A DNA stretch of 64,000 nucleotides. It comes from CAYXTW01 sp964452645. GTDB taxonomy: Bacteria; Zixibacteria; MSB-5A5; GN15; PGXB01. Location: assembly GCA_964452645.1 (NCBI GenBank), contig CAYVMO010000007.1:61074-125073 (forward strand). The letters are read 5' to 3'. A program made the translations under genes and the position numbers. This document shows, one piece after another, positions 1 to 8,634 of this stretch. Positions within the stretch are counted from its first letter, which is position 1. Each line of letters starts with the position of its first letter. The notes under the pieces are model-generated. The model worked only from the letters and a program-made list of their open reading frames with translations, made no database searches and had not been told where the DNA came from.

Positions 1-1
1 T

Positions 2-502
2 CCCAAAGAGCTTGCACGAATTTTCGTGGAATTGTTTTATGCATCGGGACGCGATGTAATGTACGTAGATAAAGGCAGCGTCGAGACATTGAAACTGCTA
101 AAGAATCGCAATTATAAGATTGGAATAATATCCAATACGAATTTTCCCGGATATTTGCATGAAGATGATCTGGAACGATTCGGCCTGAAGCCGTATTTTG
201 ATTTTACGGTTTTTTCATCAGAATTCGGTTGGCGCAAACCACATCGGAAAATATTCGAGGAAGGTATTCGCCTGATGGGATTTTTGCCGTCGGAGATTAT
301 GTACGTAGGTGATCGATATAATATGGATGCCCTGGGGTCGGGTAAGGTCGGCATGCAGCCGGTCGTCAAATATTGCGGTAAACGTGAGTACCCGGATCCG
401 ATGCCGGATGATATTCCGATGATTTACAATATTGAAGAAATAATAAGCCTGCTTCCCGAGAAAGCGGACCGGCATACAACCTTAAAATCCACGGGCGCTT
501 AG
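2..502 (+). CDS. HAD-superfamily hydrolase, 5'-truncated by the window edge
   Basis: This is the C-terminal part of a haloacid-dehalogenase-type phosphatase. The reading frame is open from base 2, so the gene begins outside the window; the GTG at 26 is internal. Motif II is visible as IISNTN, the motif III lysine lies in WRKPHRKIF, and motif IV is VGDRYNMDALG, which supplies the acidic metal ligands. Motif I (DxDxT) must lie upstream. The spacing fits a cap-type HAD such as phosphoglycolate phosphatase or a nucleotidase. The substrate cannot be read from this fragment. No terminator is seen in the 247 bases before the next gene. Confidence 0.8.
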   Translation, partial: PKELARIFVELFYASGRDVMYVDKGSVETLKLLKNRNYKIGIISNTNFPGYLHEDDLERFGLKPYFDFTVFSSEFGWRKPHRKIFEEGIRLMGFLPSEIMYVGDRYNMDALGSGKVGMQPVVKYCGKREYPDPMPDDIPMIYNIEEIISLLPEKADRHTTLKSTGA

Positions 503-749
503 AAACCCGGAAAGTATAAAACGAATATTTAATGATGTCATTAAAACAGTACAATAAAGTACATATTTTAAGGGTAAGCCGCAAAAGGGATTGCAGAAAG
601 GCAAAAATAGGTTTCAGCAGTCCACATTTAACAAACGGATCGATTTGCCGTAACGTATCATTATTAGGATTTAATGTATAAATATTTATCGAAACAGGGA
701 AAAATTGAACCATCTCATTATAAACCTTAATTGCTCATAGGAGGAGTCC

Positions 750-2504
750 ATGAGGCGCAATCGTTTTGCGATAGGAATGACTCTCATGATCTGCCTGGCG
801 GCAGTCGGATTACATGCCCAGGTAAATCAAGACAGCCCCTGGCCCATGTTCAGACACGATGTCAAACATACCGGAGCTTCACCTTACACCGGCCCGGGTC
901 AGCCGGTCTTGCAATGGAAATATCCCACCAATGATGGTGTCGCCTCGTCGCCGGCGATCGGTCCGGATGGAACCGTTTACGTCGGCTCGGGATGGTTTTA
1001 TTTATCACAGACTGATTCCACTCTCTATGCTTTGAATCCGGATGGAACCCTTAAATGGGGATTTAAGGTGGGCGGCGGGATATTTTCGTCGCCGGCTGTC
1101 GACCAAAACGGAGATATCTACTTCGGTTCATTCGATCAGCATTTTTATGCCATCGAAGATTCGCTTACTTACGCGAAAGAAAAATGGAATTATAATATAG
1201 GCCACTGGATTATGAATTCGCCTCTGATATCAAATGACGGCACGGCTTATTTCGGGGCTCTGAATTTTAAATTCGCCGCCGTTGACGCGGACGGCAATCT
1301 GAAATGGGTAGACCAGGTCGGCTGGTGCGTGTTTTCATCGCCCATCCTTGACGATGAAGGCCATATAATTGTCGGTTCGAAGGATCATACTCTGTACGCC
1401 TATAATGATCTGGACACCGGTTTTACCCACGAATGGACATATTCAGTCGGGACATTTTATGACGGGCATCTGATAGACTGCTCTCCGGCTATCGGACCGG
1501 ATGGAACAATATATTTCGGAGCCGATCAATATGGTGCCGCGGGACACTCGTACGATCCGATTCATATCGACACCTCCTTTTACGCCCTTAATCCCGACGG
1601 CTCTTTTAAATGGCTTTATGTCGTCGGTGACGGCGTAGAGTCATCGCCCGGTATCGGACCCGATGGTACAATCTATTTTGGATCGTATGACAGCTGCTTT
1701 TATGCGCTGCGTGATGACGGAAGTCATCCGACATTGAAATGGAAATTTAAAACCAACGGGGTCGTCGATGCTTCGCCCGCAATCGGCGGCGATGGGACGA
1801 TATATATCGGATCACGTGACTCGACATTGTATGCCTTCAATCCGGATGGAACCATTTTGTGGACCTATAAGGCTGACGGTGATATCGAATCATCGGTGGC
1901 CATCAACGGCGACGGTGTCATATATTTCGGCGGTATGGAAGGTGCCGTATATGCTCTGGGAAATCCGAGCCCGGACGTCGGCCCGACGTCTATGGACATC
2001 CCGCCGTTCGTTTCGCCGAGCGCGTCGATCACGCCGACCGTGACGGTACGGAACTATCGCACGTCGGCGTCGAGCTTCGATATTGCCGTGGAAATTGAAC
2101 TCGATGCCAGTATCGTGTATGCCGATACGGTCAATGTTTCCGGTCTGGCCGGAGGCGACTCGACCAATGTCGGTTTTGCATCCTGGACGGTTGGTTCCGA
2201 AGCTGATAAGATATATAACATAAATGTATCGACTATTTCAGCCGGTGATGTGAATGTAAATAATGATACGCTCTTTGCGACCGCTTCGACCGGCGAGCCG
2301 TATATATGCGGAGACGCCAACGGCGACAGCAATATCAATATCTTCGATATTACTTTTATTATATCGAACCTGTACCTGGGTGGTCCGGCTCCGGATCCGA
2401 TTGAATCGGCCGATGTTAACCATGACGGCAATTTGAATATTTTTGATATTACATATTTGATTGCTCATCTCTATCTGGGTGGCCCGCCTCCCGATTGCCC
2501 ATAA
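750..2504 (+). CDS. Secreted PQQ-type beta-propeller protein with C-terminal dockerin
   Basis: A 584-residue exported protein. Residues 1-23 form a Sec signal peptide ending LHAQ. Residues about 30-405 are repeated propeller blades built on SSPAIGPDGTIYFGS, as in PQQ-like/BamB-type propellers. Residues about 410-515 look like a CARDB-type beta-sandwich. The last 67 residues are two type I dockerin F-hand repeats with calcium-loop patterns DANGDSNINIFD and DVNHDGNLNIFD. The ATG at 750 follows AGGAGG at about 739-744. It is probably a scaffold or binding protein at the cell surface, not an enzyme: no quinoprotein dehydrogenase active-site residues are evident. It is followed by a strong terminator, so it is probably monocistronic. 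Confidence 0.85.
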   Translation: MRRNRFAIGMTLMICLAAVGLHAQVNQDSPWPMFRHDVKHTGASPYTGPGQPVLQWKYPTNDGVASSPAIGPDGTVYVGSGWFYLSQTDSTLYALNPDGTLKWGFKVGGGIFSSPAVDQNGDIYFGSFDQHFYAIEDSLTYAKEKWNYNIGHWIMNSPLISNDGTAYFGALNFKFAAVDADGNLKWVDQVGWCVFSSPILDDEGHIIVGSKDHTLYAYNDLDTGFTHEWTYSVGTFYDGHLIDCSPAIGPDGTIYFGADQYGAAGHSYDPIHIDTSFYALNPDGSFKWLYVVGDGVESSPGIGPDGTIYFGSYDSCFYALRDDGSHPTLKWKFKTNGVVDASPAIGGDGTIYIGSRDSTLYAFNPDGTILWTYKADGDIESSVAINGDGVIYFGGMEGAVYALGNPSPDVGPTSMDIPPFVSPSASITPTVTVRNYRTSASSFDIAVEIELDASIVYADTVNVSGLAGGDSTNVGFASWTVGSEADKIYNINVSTISAGDVNVNNDTLFATASTGEPYICGDANGDSNINIFDITFIISNLYLGGPAPDPIESADVNHDGNLNIFDITYLIAHLYLGGPPPDCP

Positions 2505-2538
2505 ATATCAGATTCGTTCATGCATCTATACAATGAAG

Positions 2539-2565
2539 CCCCATTCATCTGAATGGGGTCTTTTT
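2539..2565 (+). terminator. Rho-independent terminator
   Basis: An 8-bp perfect stem (CCCCATTC at 2539-2546, GAATGGGG at 2551-2558) with loop ATCT is followed by TCTTTTT. It lies 35 bases past the stop of the propeller gene. Confidence 0.88.
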
Positions 2566-2624
2566 AGATTTTTAGATATAACGTCAACCAATAGCGATAT
2601 TATGCCGAAAATGATAATAAAGGC

Positions 2625-2652
2625 TTGACAAAATACGCTATTTTAGTATATT
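2625..2652 (+). promoter_or_regulatory. Sigma70-type promoter of the subtilase gene
   Basis: TTGACA at 2625-2630, 16-base spacer, TATATT at 2647-2652. The predicted RNA start is about 60 bases before the ATG at 2718. The same TTGACA-N16-TATATT layout precedes the cysteine protease gene at 33965. Confidence 0.75.
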
Positions 2653-2717
2653 TACAGAGAAGAAACTGTTAACGCTAGCACAGCAACATACAATTTAAAA
2701 ACACAGGAGTCGGTCTT

Positions 2718-5700
2718 ATGTGTCGTCTGTTTTGTGTGGTGGCGTTGATGGTTTTTTTCGTTTCAATATTTTCACTTAATGCCAACGCCTTATGGGATCC
2801 GGATCGAAGGGTCGATCAATCGTCGGAGAAACCGACGACTCTGGTCGTTAAATTTACGCCCGACATTCAGTTGAATTGGGATTATGATAAGAATGGTATA
2901 GCTCTGACCGATAAATCGGAGCTGAATGCCATTAACCAAAAATATTCTGTTAAGAGACAGCGAAAAGTTTTAGCCGAGACGGCTGTTTGCGCGAAGGACA
3001 ACCCTCTTAAAGGTGTTTATCTTTTTTATCCTGAAAATAATTCGGGTCTCAAGGCGATGGCACGCGAACTGGAAAATCTTGATTTTGTCGAGTATGCCCA
3101 TCCGAATTATCCGCTGGAATTATATGATGCGCCCGATGACTCGCTTTTTGCGCATCAGTGGTCGTTAAATAACACCGGTCAGTCTTATTATCATGTATAT
3201 CGCAGAGATGGTGATTATAATGATACGCTGATTGATACGTCCGGCACGGCCGACGCCGATATCGACGCCCTTGAGGTCATGGAAAATCCGCCCGACAATA
3301 CTCAAACCGTGGTTATTGCCATTATTGATACCGGCGTCGATAAAGATCATCCCGACCTGGCCGCACATATATGGAATAATCCGGGCGAAATCGCAGATAA
3401 CGGGATCGACGATGACCATAACGGGTACGTCGATGACACTTACGGATGGAACTTTGTCGCCTCCGATCCCGCCAAAGGGAGCAATGCACCGGTCGATGAT
3501 TATGGGCACGGAACGCACTGCGCCGGTATTGTTGCGGCCTTAACGAACAACGGTTTCGGAGTCGCCGGGGTGACGCCGGATGCCCGTATTATGGCTGTCA
3601 AAATATTCTTTGATTTCACAGTCTTAAACGCCGCCCTGGGTATTATATATGCGGCGGATAATGGTGCCGATGTCATTAACATGAGCTGGGGAGCCTGCTG
3701 GCCGACGCCGCTTTTGGAGCAGGCCCTGGATTACGCCCGCGCGCGCGGCGTTATTCTGGTTGCCTCGGCCGGGAACTATGGTGATAACCGCACCGCCTAC
3801 CCGGCCGGTTATCCGTCGACAATTGCCGTCAGCGCCAGCAACAGCGATGATCATATCACTGACTGGTCGAGTTATAATGATGCCGTCAATCTCTGTGCGC
3901 CGGGTCAATCGGTTTTATCGCTGCGGGCCGCCAATACCGATATGTATGCCAAATATAAGGAACCCAACGTCCATATTATCGATAGTAATTACTATCTGGC
4001 TTCGGGGACAAGCATGTCGGGACCGCACGTGGTGGCAGTGGCCGGATACCTGCGGGCGGTGTCACCCGGTCTGACTCCTGATGCGGCACAGTTAATTCTG
4101 CAATCGACCGCCGACGATTTTGTCGATCCGTACGGCGTCGGCGCCAGTATGCCCGGCTGGGATCAATATTCCGGCTACGGCCGTGTCAATCTTCAGGCGG
4201 CACTGGCCGCCACGCCGAATACGAGCGCAATAATAACATCGCCGTCGGGATTCAGTGTCGTTTCGGGCGCGACCGATATTTATGGTTCGGCCGACGGTGA
4301 TGATTTCAGTTATTATATATTGGAATACGGTTACGGTGATGATCCCTCTGAATTCGTACAGCTCGCGAATTCCTCATCGCCCGTTACCGACGGTCTGCTG
4401 GGGGTCTTACCGAGCGACAGCACCGGTATTTATACAGTCAGACTCCGTGTCAATGAAACCAATATGGCGCAGGTTCGTGTGTACGTAACGGATCAACCTC
4501 TGGCACAAATTCAGTCGCCGTCTGAGGGTCAATCGGTGGGCGGAGTTGTAAGCATCGTTGGCTCGGCCTTTTGCGGGGATTTCGATCATTCTCTTGTCGA
4601 ATACGGGCTTGGTTCCGAGCCGGATAGCTGGAATTTAATAACCGATAATTCGATTCCCATATTTGAAAATGACCTGGCTGATTGGAATACTATTTCGCTT
4701 CTTACCGGAGAATATTCACTGCGGGTTTCGGTGTTTTCAACGACCGGTCTCGAGTCGGCCGACACGGTAATGGTTACGATCGGGTCCGCTTTCATGCCCC
4801 CGAATGGATGGATGACGCAGCTTGGCGGGACTCTGGCGCCGCTCGCCAATTATGCCGATGTGAATCAGGATGGTGTTAATGAAATCCTTATGGGAACCTC
4901 GATCGGTATGAAGTTTATCGATCTCGACGGTAACGTCATGACATCGAATATTCCCAATCTGCCCGCCGACGATTTCCGTATTCCTCCGGCGGTCGGACGA
5001 CTCGATAATGATAATTACGACGATTTCGTTGTGGTCGGCGGAAGCGGCACTCTGTACGGGTTTCCGTCACAGGGCGAACCTTTCTTTGTAGCGCTTCCGG
5101 AAACGCCGGATAGCTGGATTTATTTCATTCCGGGCGATGAGAACCGAATACCGAAAGTATATTTAAAGGATATCAACGGCGATGGAATAGATGAAATACA
5201 TTACTATCCGGGTGCGGTTTCGAATACGCGATCCGGTTATCATTTCATTTATAATGCCGACGGCAGCGAATGGGGGTGTGGTTTTCCGCCGCCGAATGTA
5301 TATAAAAAGTGTTTCCCGGCCGACCTTGACGGTGATGGTATCGATGAAATCTACTGCTACGGTCCTAACCTGGCTCAATTTGATACCTGCGGCCAATGGG
5401 TCCGCTCGGTTGCAGTCGAATGGAATGGATTAACGATGGATGACTTTCAGATGGAAATGACCGCCGTAGATATCGACAGCGATGGCAAGCTGGAGTTAAT
5501 CGTCAGCGGTTATTTCGCGATTCCGCCGGACGTCACGTACAACTACCGGGCTTTTGCCTATGATGAGGGTTTGATATTGAAGAATGGCTGGCCGCACGAT
5601 CTCGGTATAGATGCGCGCGTTCTGGCCTCGGGGCATCCGGTTTTCGGGGATCTGGACGGCGATAGTACTCTGGAATATGTCATGATTCACAATGATCTGG

Positions 5701-6365
5701 AGTACGGTTATCTGCACGCCTGGCATATCGATGGTGTCTCGTTTCTTGGTGATACCAGCAGTTCCGACGGTCTTTTCGCTATAACTCCCGAGCAGGCTTG
5801 TTTATCGGCGCCGTTACTTGTCGACTGTAATTCGGATGGTTTGGCCAATATCGCCGCCGCCAGCGGCGCCGGTTTGTTCTTCACGCCGATGGTTGAACGA
5901 ATTATGGCTTTCAATCGATATGCTGAGTATATAAACAGGTATCCGCTGGTTGTTTCGAATGAGTACAAAGATGCCGGTATGCGCTCACCCGTGTATGGTG
6001 ACATCAATAAAGACGGTAAGCTGGATGTCGTCTATCCTTCGGATCAGGCGGTTATAGCATTTGCCAATTTCCCGGAAATCGAATACAAACCGGATAATAA
6101 TTTCTGTCCGATGTGGCGGTACAACCGACGATTGAACGGCACAAAATATTTCTTCGTTCCTAAAATATGCGGTGATGTCAATAATGACGGGGATATCAAT
6201 ATTTTTGATATTACGTATTTAATCAGCTATCTGTATCTGTCGGGTCCGCCGCCCGAGTCGCCCAGTGTCGCCGACGTCAATAATGACGGAACGCTGAATA
6301 TCTTTGATATCACGCACTTAATTTCCTATTTGTACCTGAGCGGTCCGCCGCCGGATTGTCCGTAA
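2718..6365 (+). CDS. Secreted S8 subtilisin-like protease with FG-GAP-like repeats and dockerin
   Basis: A 1215-residue secreted serine protease. Signal peptide 1-24, propeptide to about 140, and an S8 catalytic domain at about 145-495. The catalytic triad is D204 (IIDTGVD), H264 (GHGTH) and S432 (GTSMS). Residues about 500-690 contain Ig/bacterial-adhesion-like beta domains, and 690-1130 contain FG-GAP/VCBS-type calcium-binding repeats (DVNQDGVNEI, DINGDGIDEI, DLDGDGIDEI). The last 66 residues are a type I dockerin pair. AGGAG at 2705-2709 supports the ATG at 2718. It should degrade extracellular protein and be docked at, or released from, the surface. A terminator follows, so it is a single-gene unit. 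Confidence 0.92.
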   Translation: MCRLFCVVALMVFFVSIFSLNANALWDPDRRVDQSSEKPTTLVVKFTPDIQLNWDYDKNGIALTDKSELNAINQKYSVKRQRKVLAETAVCAKDNPLKGVYLFYPENNSGLKAMARELENLDFVEYAHPNYPLELYDAPDDSLFAHQWSLNNTGQSYYHVYRRDGDYNDTLIDTSGTADADIDALEVMENPPDNTQTVVIAIIDTGVDKDHPDLAAHIWNNPGEIADNGIDDDHNGYVDDTYGWNFVASDPAKGSNAPVDDYGHGTHCAGIVAALTNNGFGVAGVTPDARIMAVKIFFDFTVLNAALGIIYAADNGADVINMSWGACWPTPLLEQALDYARARGVILVASAGNYGDNRTAYPAGYPSTIAVSASNSDDHITDWSSYNDAVNLCAPGQSVLSLRAANTDMYAKYKEPNVHIIDSNYYLASGTSMSGPHVVAVAGYLRAVSPGLTPDAAQLILQSTADDFVDPYGVGASMPGWDQYSGYGRVNLQAALAATPNTSAIITSPSGFSVVSGATDIYGSADGDDFSYYILEYGYGDDPSEFVQLANSSSPVTDGLLGVLPSDSTGIYTVRLRVNETNMAQVRVYVTDQPLAQIQSPSEGQSVGGVVSIVGSAFCGDFDHSLVEYGLGSEPDSWNLITDNSIPIFENDLADWNTISLLTGEYSLRVSVFSTTGLESADTVMVTIGSAFMPPNGWMTQLGGTLAPLANYADVNQDGVNEILMGTSIGMKFIDLDGNVMTSNIPNLPADDFRIPPAVGRLDNDNYDDFVVVGGSGTLYGFPSQGEPFFVALPETPDSWIYFIPGDENRIPKVYLKDINGDGIDEIHYYPGAVSNTRSGYHFIYNADGSEWGCGFPPPNVYKKCFPADLDGDGIDEIYCYGPNLAQFDTCGQWVRSVAVEWNGLTMDDFQMEMTAVDIDSDGKLELIVSGYFAIPPDVTYNYRAFAYDEGLILKNGWPHDLGIDARVLASGHPVFGDLDGDSTLEYVMIHNDLEYGYLHAWHIDGVSFLGDTSSSDGLFAITPEQACLSAPLLVDCNSDGLANIAAASGAGLFFTPMVERIMAFNRYAEYINRYPLVVSNEYKDAGMRSPVYGDINKDGKLDVVYPSDQAVIAFANFPEIEYKPDNNFCPMWRYNRRLNGTKYFFVPKICGDVNNDGDINIFDITYLISYLYLSGPPPESPSVADVNNDGTLNIFDITHLISYLYLSGPPPDCP

Positions 6366-6391
6366 ATAGACCTATAAGACGAATATGAAAG

Positions 6392-6427
6392 GGGTCGGTT
6401 CGTTTGAACCGGCCCTCATTTTTTTAT
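6392..6427 (+). terminator. Rho-independent terminator
   Basis: GGGTCGGTTC pairs with GAACCGGCCC (one G-T pair) around loop GTTT, followed by TCATTTTTTTAT. It lies directly after the subtilase gene. Confidence 0.85.
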
Positions 6428-6511
6428 ATGAAAAAATGATATTTATTATGGTTTGCCGTGCTATCGGCATGGTAATGCTCTCGGCAGCGAGAAATTAATT
6501 TCAGAAATTTC

Positions 6512-6540
6512 TTGACATAGTGGAGGAGTGTGATTATATT
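6512..6540 (+). promoter_or_regulatory. Strong sigma70-type promoter with no downstream ORF
   Basis: TTGACA at 6512-6517, 17-base spacer, TATATT at 6535-6540. This is the best-matching promoter in the window. No credible plus-strand coding sequence follows for 640 bases, which points to an RNA gene starting near 6547. Confidence 0.75.
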
Positions 6541-6546
6541 GGCATT

Positions 6547-6800
6547 ACGATATCCTCACGATATCCTCACCAAATCCCTATGATCCCTCAAGGCCCTGTG
6601 GAGTATTGTCTCCAGAAATTACTGGGAGCGCTGTAGCCCGGCCCTTGCCGTACGACATAAACCTAAACATGGAGGAAACATGCCTATGGGAAGTTAACCG
6701 AGATGACGGTTCGACGGGATAGTTATGCTCCTTGATCTCCCAACGACCGTTACCCATTGACTCTTTAAATCGGCAGGTTCCAAATAGGGACATTAGCACC
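6547..6800 (+). ncRNA. Candidate structured RNA, rod-like, family not identified
   Basis: The sequence downstream of the 6512 promoter folds by eye into one nested rod. Helices are 6575-6581 with 6784-6790 (TCCCTAT/ATAGGGA), 6595-6599 with 6773-6777, 6623-6628 with 6737-6742 (TGGGAG/CTCCCA), 6637-6640 with 6715-6718, 6647-6651 with 6706-6710, and an apical hairpin CATG/CATG at 6668-6682. A side hairpin lies at 6599-6614 (TGGAG/CTCCA). Size and long-rod shape recall 6S RNA, but I cannot match 6S consensus bases. It lacks the signature motifs of RNase P, tmRNA and SRP RNA. The 3' end is uncertain because there is no clear U-tract. Confidence 0.45.
6549..6570 (+). repeat. Two tandem copies of an 11-bp unit
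   Basis: GATATCCTCAC occurs at 6549-6559 and again at 6560-6570, at the predicted 5' end of the candidate RNA. Confidence 0.9.
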
Positions 6801-7183
6801 TGTCCGGAATTGAGACGTTATTAACATATACACTATATTCAAATATCTTCTCAGGCCTGCCCATTTGAAGGGGGGATAATGGGATTATTTTGACTTTGCC
6901 AGCACATTGCGTAAACGGCCAGCAGAGATTCGCAATACGGAAGACCCCGGTCATAAGTTTTGGCCGGGGCTTAACTTATCCCATCCATTATGGTTTGTTC
7001 ACCATACTTTTATAATCACCGAATATCATCTTTTCTGCCGACGATGTCCAAAGGCTGAACATTTCGTAAATTATTTCACTGTCCTTCAATATGATAGCTC
7101 CGATTGCAGGGGCACCGTATTTTCGCGGCATCCTCCTTGCAAAATCCATAAAGCGAATGCGAAAACTGAAAGGGCGGTACGTT
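6801..7183. other. Gene-poor stretch with a GC-rich hairpin
   Basis: No well-supported gene is present. CCCCGGTCA (6945-6953) pairs with TGGCCGGGG (6961-6969, one G-T pair), but only TTAACTT follows, so it is a poor terminator. On the minus strand, 6988-7131 can encode 47 residues starting MPRKYGAPAIG. Its ATG sits directly against an AAGGAGG with no spacer, so I do not call it as a gene. Confidence 0.5.
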
Positions 7184-7402
7184 ATGAAAGTCAAATTCAC
7201 ACTGACGATGGATAAGGTCACCGTTGAGGGAAAGGACATCGACAGTATCATCCTTGACTGGGAATCAGATGTGGATTATAATGAGGTGCTCGCAATTTCA
7301 CATAACTGGATTTCCTCTCAGAATTTCCTGACTCAGCGCATGAGCGGCTTGACTCATGTCGGCGAGTCATCCCTGACAATCGAACCGTTGGAGGATTATT
7401 AA
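7184..7402 (+). CDS. Small protein of unknown function (72 aa)
   Basis: The frame starts MKVKFTLTMDKVTVEGKDID and ends PLEDY. The ATG at 7184 has a GAAAGGGCGG ribosome site 6-14 bases before it. The protein is acidic, soluble and without cysteines; I do not recognise a family. It is followed after 4 bases by the next gene, so both are probably on one transcript leading towards dciA and gyrB. Its compact beta-rich composition would fit a small cytosolic accessory protein, but no function can be assigned. Confidence 0.6.
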   Translation: MKVKFTLTMDKVTVEGKDIDSIILDWESDVDYNEVLAISHNWISSQNFLTQRMSGLTHVGESSLTIEPLEDY

Positions 7403-7406
7403 GGTG

Positions 7407-7724
7407 ATGGACGTAACCAATGAATTGATAAAGCAGGCTTCAACCCAGATGGGCGACTCCGGCAATTTCCTGACCCAGATAAAACTATCTATCGAAGGAC
7501 AGTTCGGGACGCCCGGCCTGATTGCCGCCGGTTTGCTGCTGGCCGGTATTGTCGGATTGATTCTATCCAAAACGCTCAAACTGTCTTTTGATGTTGTTCG
7601 ATATGTCGCCGTACCCTCGGTGGCGGTGACTTTTATTGCTACTTATTTTCTGCCTTTCTCATTCGTTTACATCCTGCCGGTAACAGTTGCATTCTTTTCA
7701 ATCGTACTAATCGCCAGGGGATAG
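7407..7724 (+). CDS. Small membrane protein of unknown function (105 aa)
   Basis: The N-terminal 33 residues are polar. They are followed by three hydrophobic segments at about 35-52 (GLIAAGLLLAGIVGLIL), 60-79 and 84-103, so it is an inner-membrane protein with a short cytoplasmic or periplasmic head. GGAGG at about 7390-7394 precedes GTG 7404 and ATG 7407; the ATG is preferred. It lies 4 bases after the previous gene and 4 bases before the next. No family is recognised. Confidence 0.6.
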   Translation: MDVTNELIKQASTQMGDSGNFLTQIKLSIEGQFGTPGLIAAGLLLAGIVGLILSKTLKLSFDVVRYVAVPSVAVTFIATYFLPFSFVYILPVTVAFFSIVLIARG

Positions 7725-7728
7725 TGTC

Positions 7729-8169
7729 ATGGCAAAAAAACCAAAATCCAAAAAAGATAATAAGAAAAAATCTGATGATTTGCACCGGGAGCCGGTCAAA
7801 CCGGACGCCGAATCCGAAACGGTTAATCCCTTCCCCGAGGATGCGACTCTCGACAAGGATAAAATATTTATCGAATGTCCCGGTGCAACGGTTTATGAAC
7901 CGGGAACGCGGACAGTCATTGCCGGTGTTGTCTGGGTCGATGAAAAAGATCCGAGCAAAGGTTACAAGATAGTGAATCATCAGGTTTTCGCACCGGAACA
8001 CCGGAATAAAAGATTAATCAAGAAAGAACACCGAAATTCGATCCGTCGCTGTCAGGCCTGTCAGGATTTGACGGTCAGATTGATTCGTCGCGAGGGACCG
8101 GATTTCTTCATTCCCAATCCCCGATTTCCGCGAAAAAAGCAGCTTAAACCGGTCGAAAAAAACTGGTAA
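7729..8169 (+). CDS. Basic hypothetical protein (146 aa)
   Basis: A lysine-rich N-terminus (MAKKPKSKKDNKKKSDD) suggests nucleic-acid contact or a disordered tail. The middle (about 45-85) looks like a beta-rich globular segment (IECPGATVYEPGTRTVIAG). The C-terminal half is strongly basic and has one CxxC pair (RRCQACQDL) that is too small for a full zinc site. A ribosome site AGGGGA lies 8 bases before the ATG. It is the last of three closely spaced small genes before dciA and gyrB. Family not recognised. Confidence 0.6.
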   Translation: MAKKPKSKKDNKKKSDDLHREPVKPDAESETVNPFPEDATLDKDKIFIECPGATVYEPGTRTVIAGVVWVDEKDPSKGYKIVNHQVFAPEHRNKRLIKKEHRNSIRRCQACQDLTVRLIRREGPDFFIPNPRFPRKKQLKPVEKNW

Positions 8170-8255
8170 AAAAAATCTTTTTTCAACGCCCAATCACATT
8201 TTTAAATTTTCTTGTAAGCTGCTATCCGCAAATAAGATAGGACGCTGTTTTTCCC

Positions 8256-8284
8256 TTGCAATTGCGTTAAAATTGTGCTATCTT
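8256..8284 (+). promoter_or_regulatory. Promoter directly abutting the DUF721 start codon
   Basis: TTGCAA at 8256-8261, 17-base spacer, TATCTT at 8279-8284. The ATG at 8290 follows after only five bases, and no Shine-Dalgarno sequence lies between. Transcription would start at or next to the ATG, so the mRNA would be leaderless. Confidence 0.6.
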
Positions 8285-8289
8285 ACAGT

Positions 8290-8613
8290 ATGGATAAGGC
8301 CGTTTTGCACAGGGAATATGCAGCTCTGGAGAAAGCCGTGAAAGTCGGTCCATTGATGGATAAAATTCTGGCCGGGTACGGATTGCTGCATGATCTCGGT
8401 GGCTGGCGAGCGGTAACCAATTGGCCGGAAATCGTCGGCAAAAAGATAGCCGAGGTATCCAGAGCCGTCAGATTTTCGGATGATACGCTGTTGGTATCGG
8501 TTCCCGACGACGGCTGGCGGCAGCAGTTATCGCTCGAGGTTGACGAGATACTGAATAAAATTCATATTATCCCCGGCGGTACGGCGGTCAGGAAAATCCA
8601 CTTTATTTCGTGA
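8290..8613 (+). CDS. DUF721 / DciA-like protein
   Basis: A 107-residue protein with the DUF721 pattern: a helical N-terminus, then GGWRAVTNWPEIVGKKIAEV, then LLVSVPDDGWRQQLSLE. DUF721 contains DciA, the replicative-helicase (DnaB) loader of most bacteria that lack DnaC. A gene of this family commonly sits beside recF or gyrB, and here gyrB follows after 21 bases. The GTG at 8275 is an in-frame alternative, but it lies upstream of or inside the -10 element, so ATG 8290 is chosen. The KH-like domain of longer DciA proteins is all that is present. Confidence 0.75.
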   Translation: MDKAVLHREYAALEKAVKVGPLMDKILAGYGLLHDLGGWRAVTNWPEIVGKKIAEVSRAVRFSDDTLLVSVPDDGWRQQLSLEVDEILNKIHIIPGGTAVRKIHFIS

Positions 8614-8634
8614 TTTGAAAGGATAGACGAGTCG

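Noticed and set aside
366..713. 115-codon minus-strand frame
   Set aside because: It runs partly antisense to the HAD gene, has no ribosome site and reads as a random translation.
6547..6800. RNase P RNA, tmRNA or SRP RNA
   Set aside because: The stretch has TTCGACGGGAT, which recalls tmRNA, and GAGGAAA, which recalls RNase P. The flanking conserved bases, acceptor-like ends and the SRP GGAA loop are all missing.
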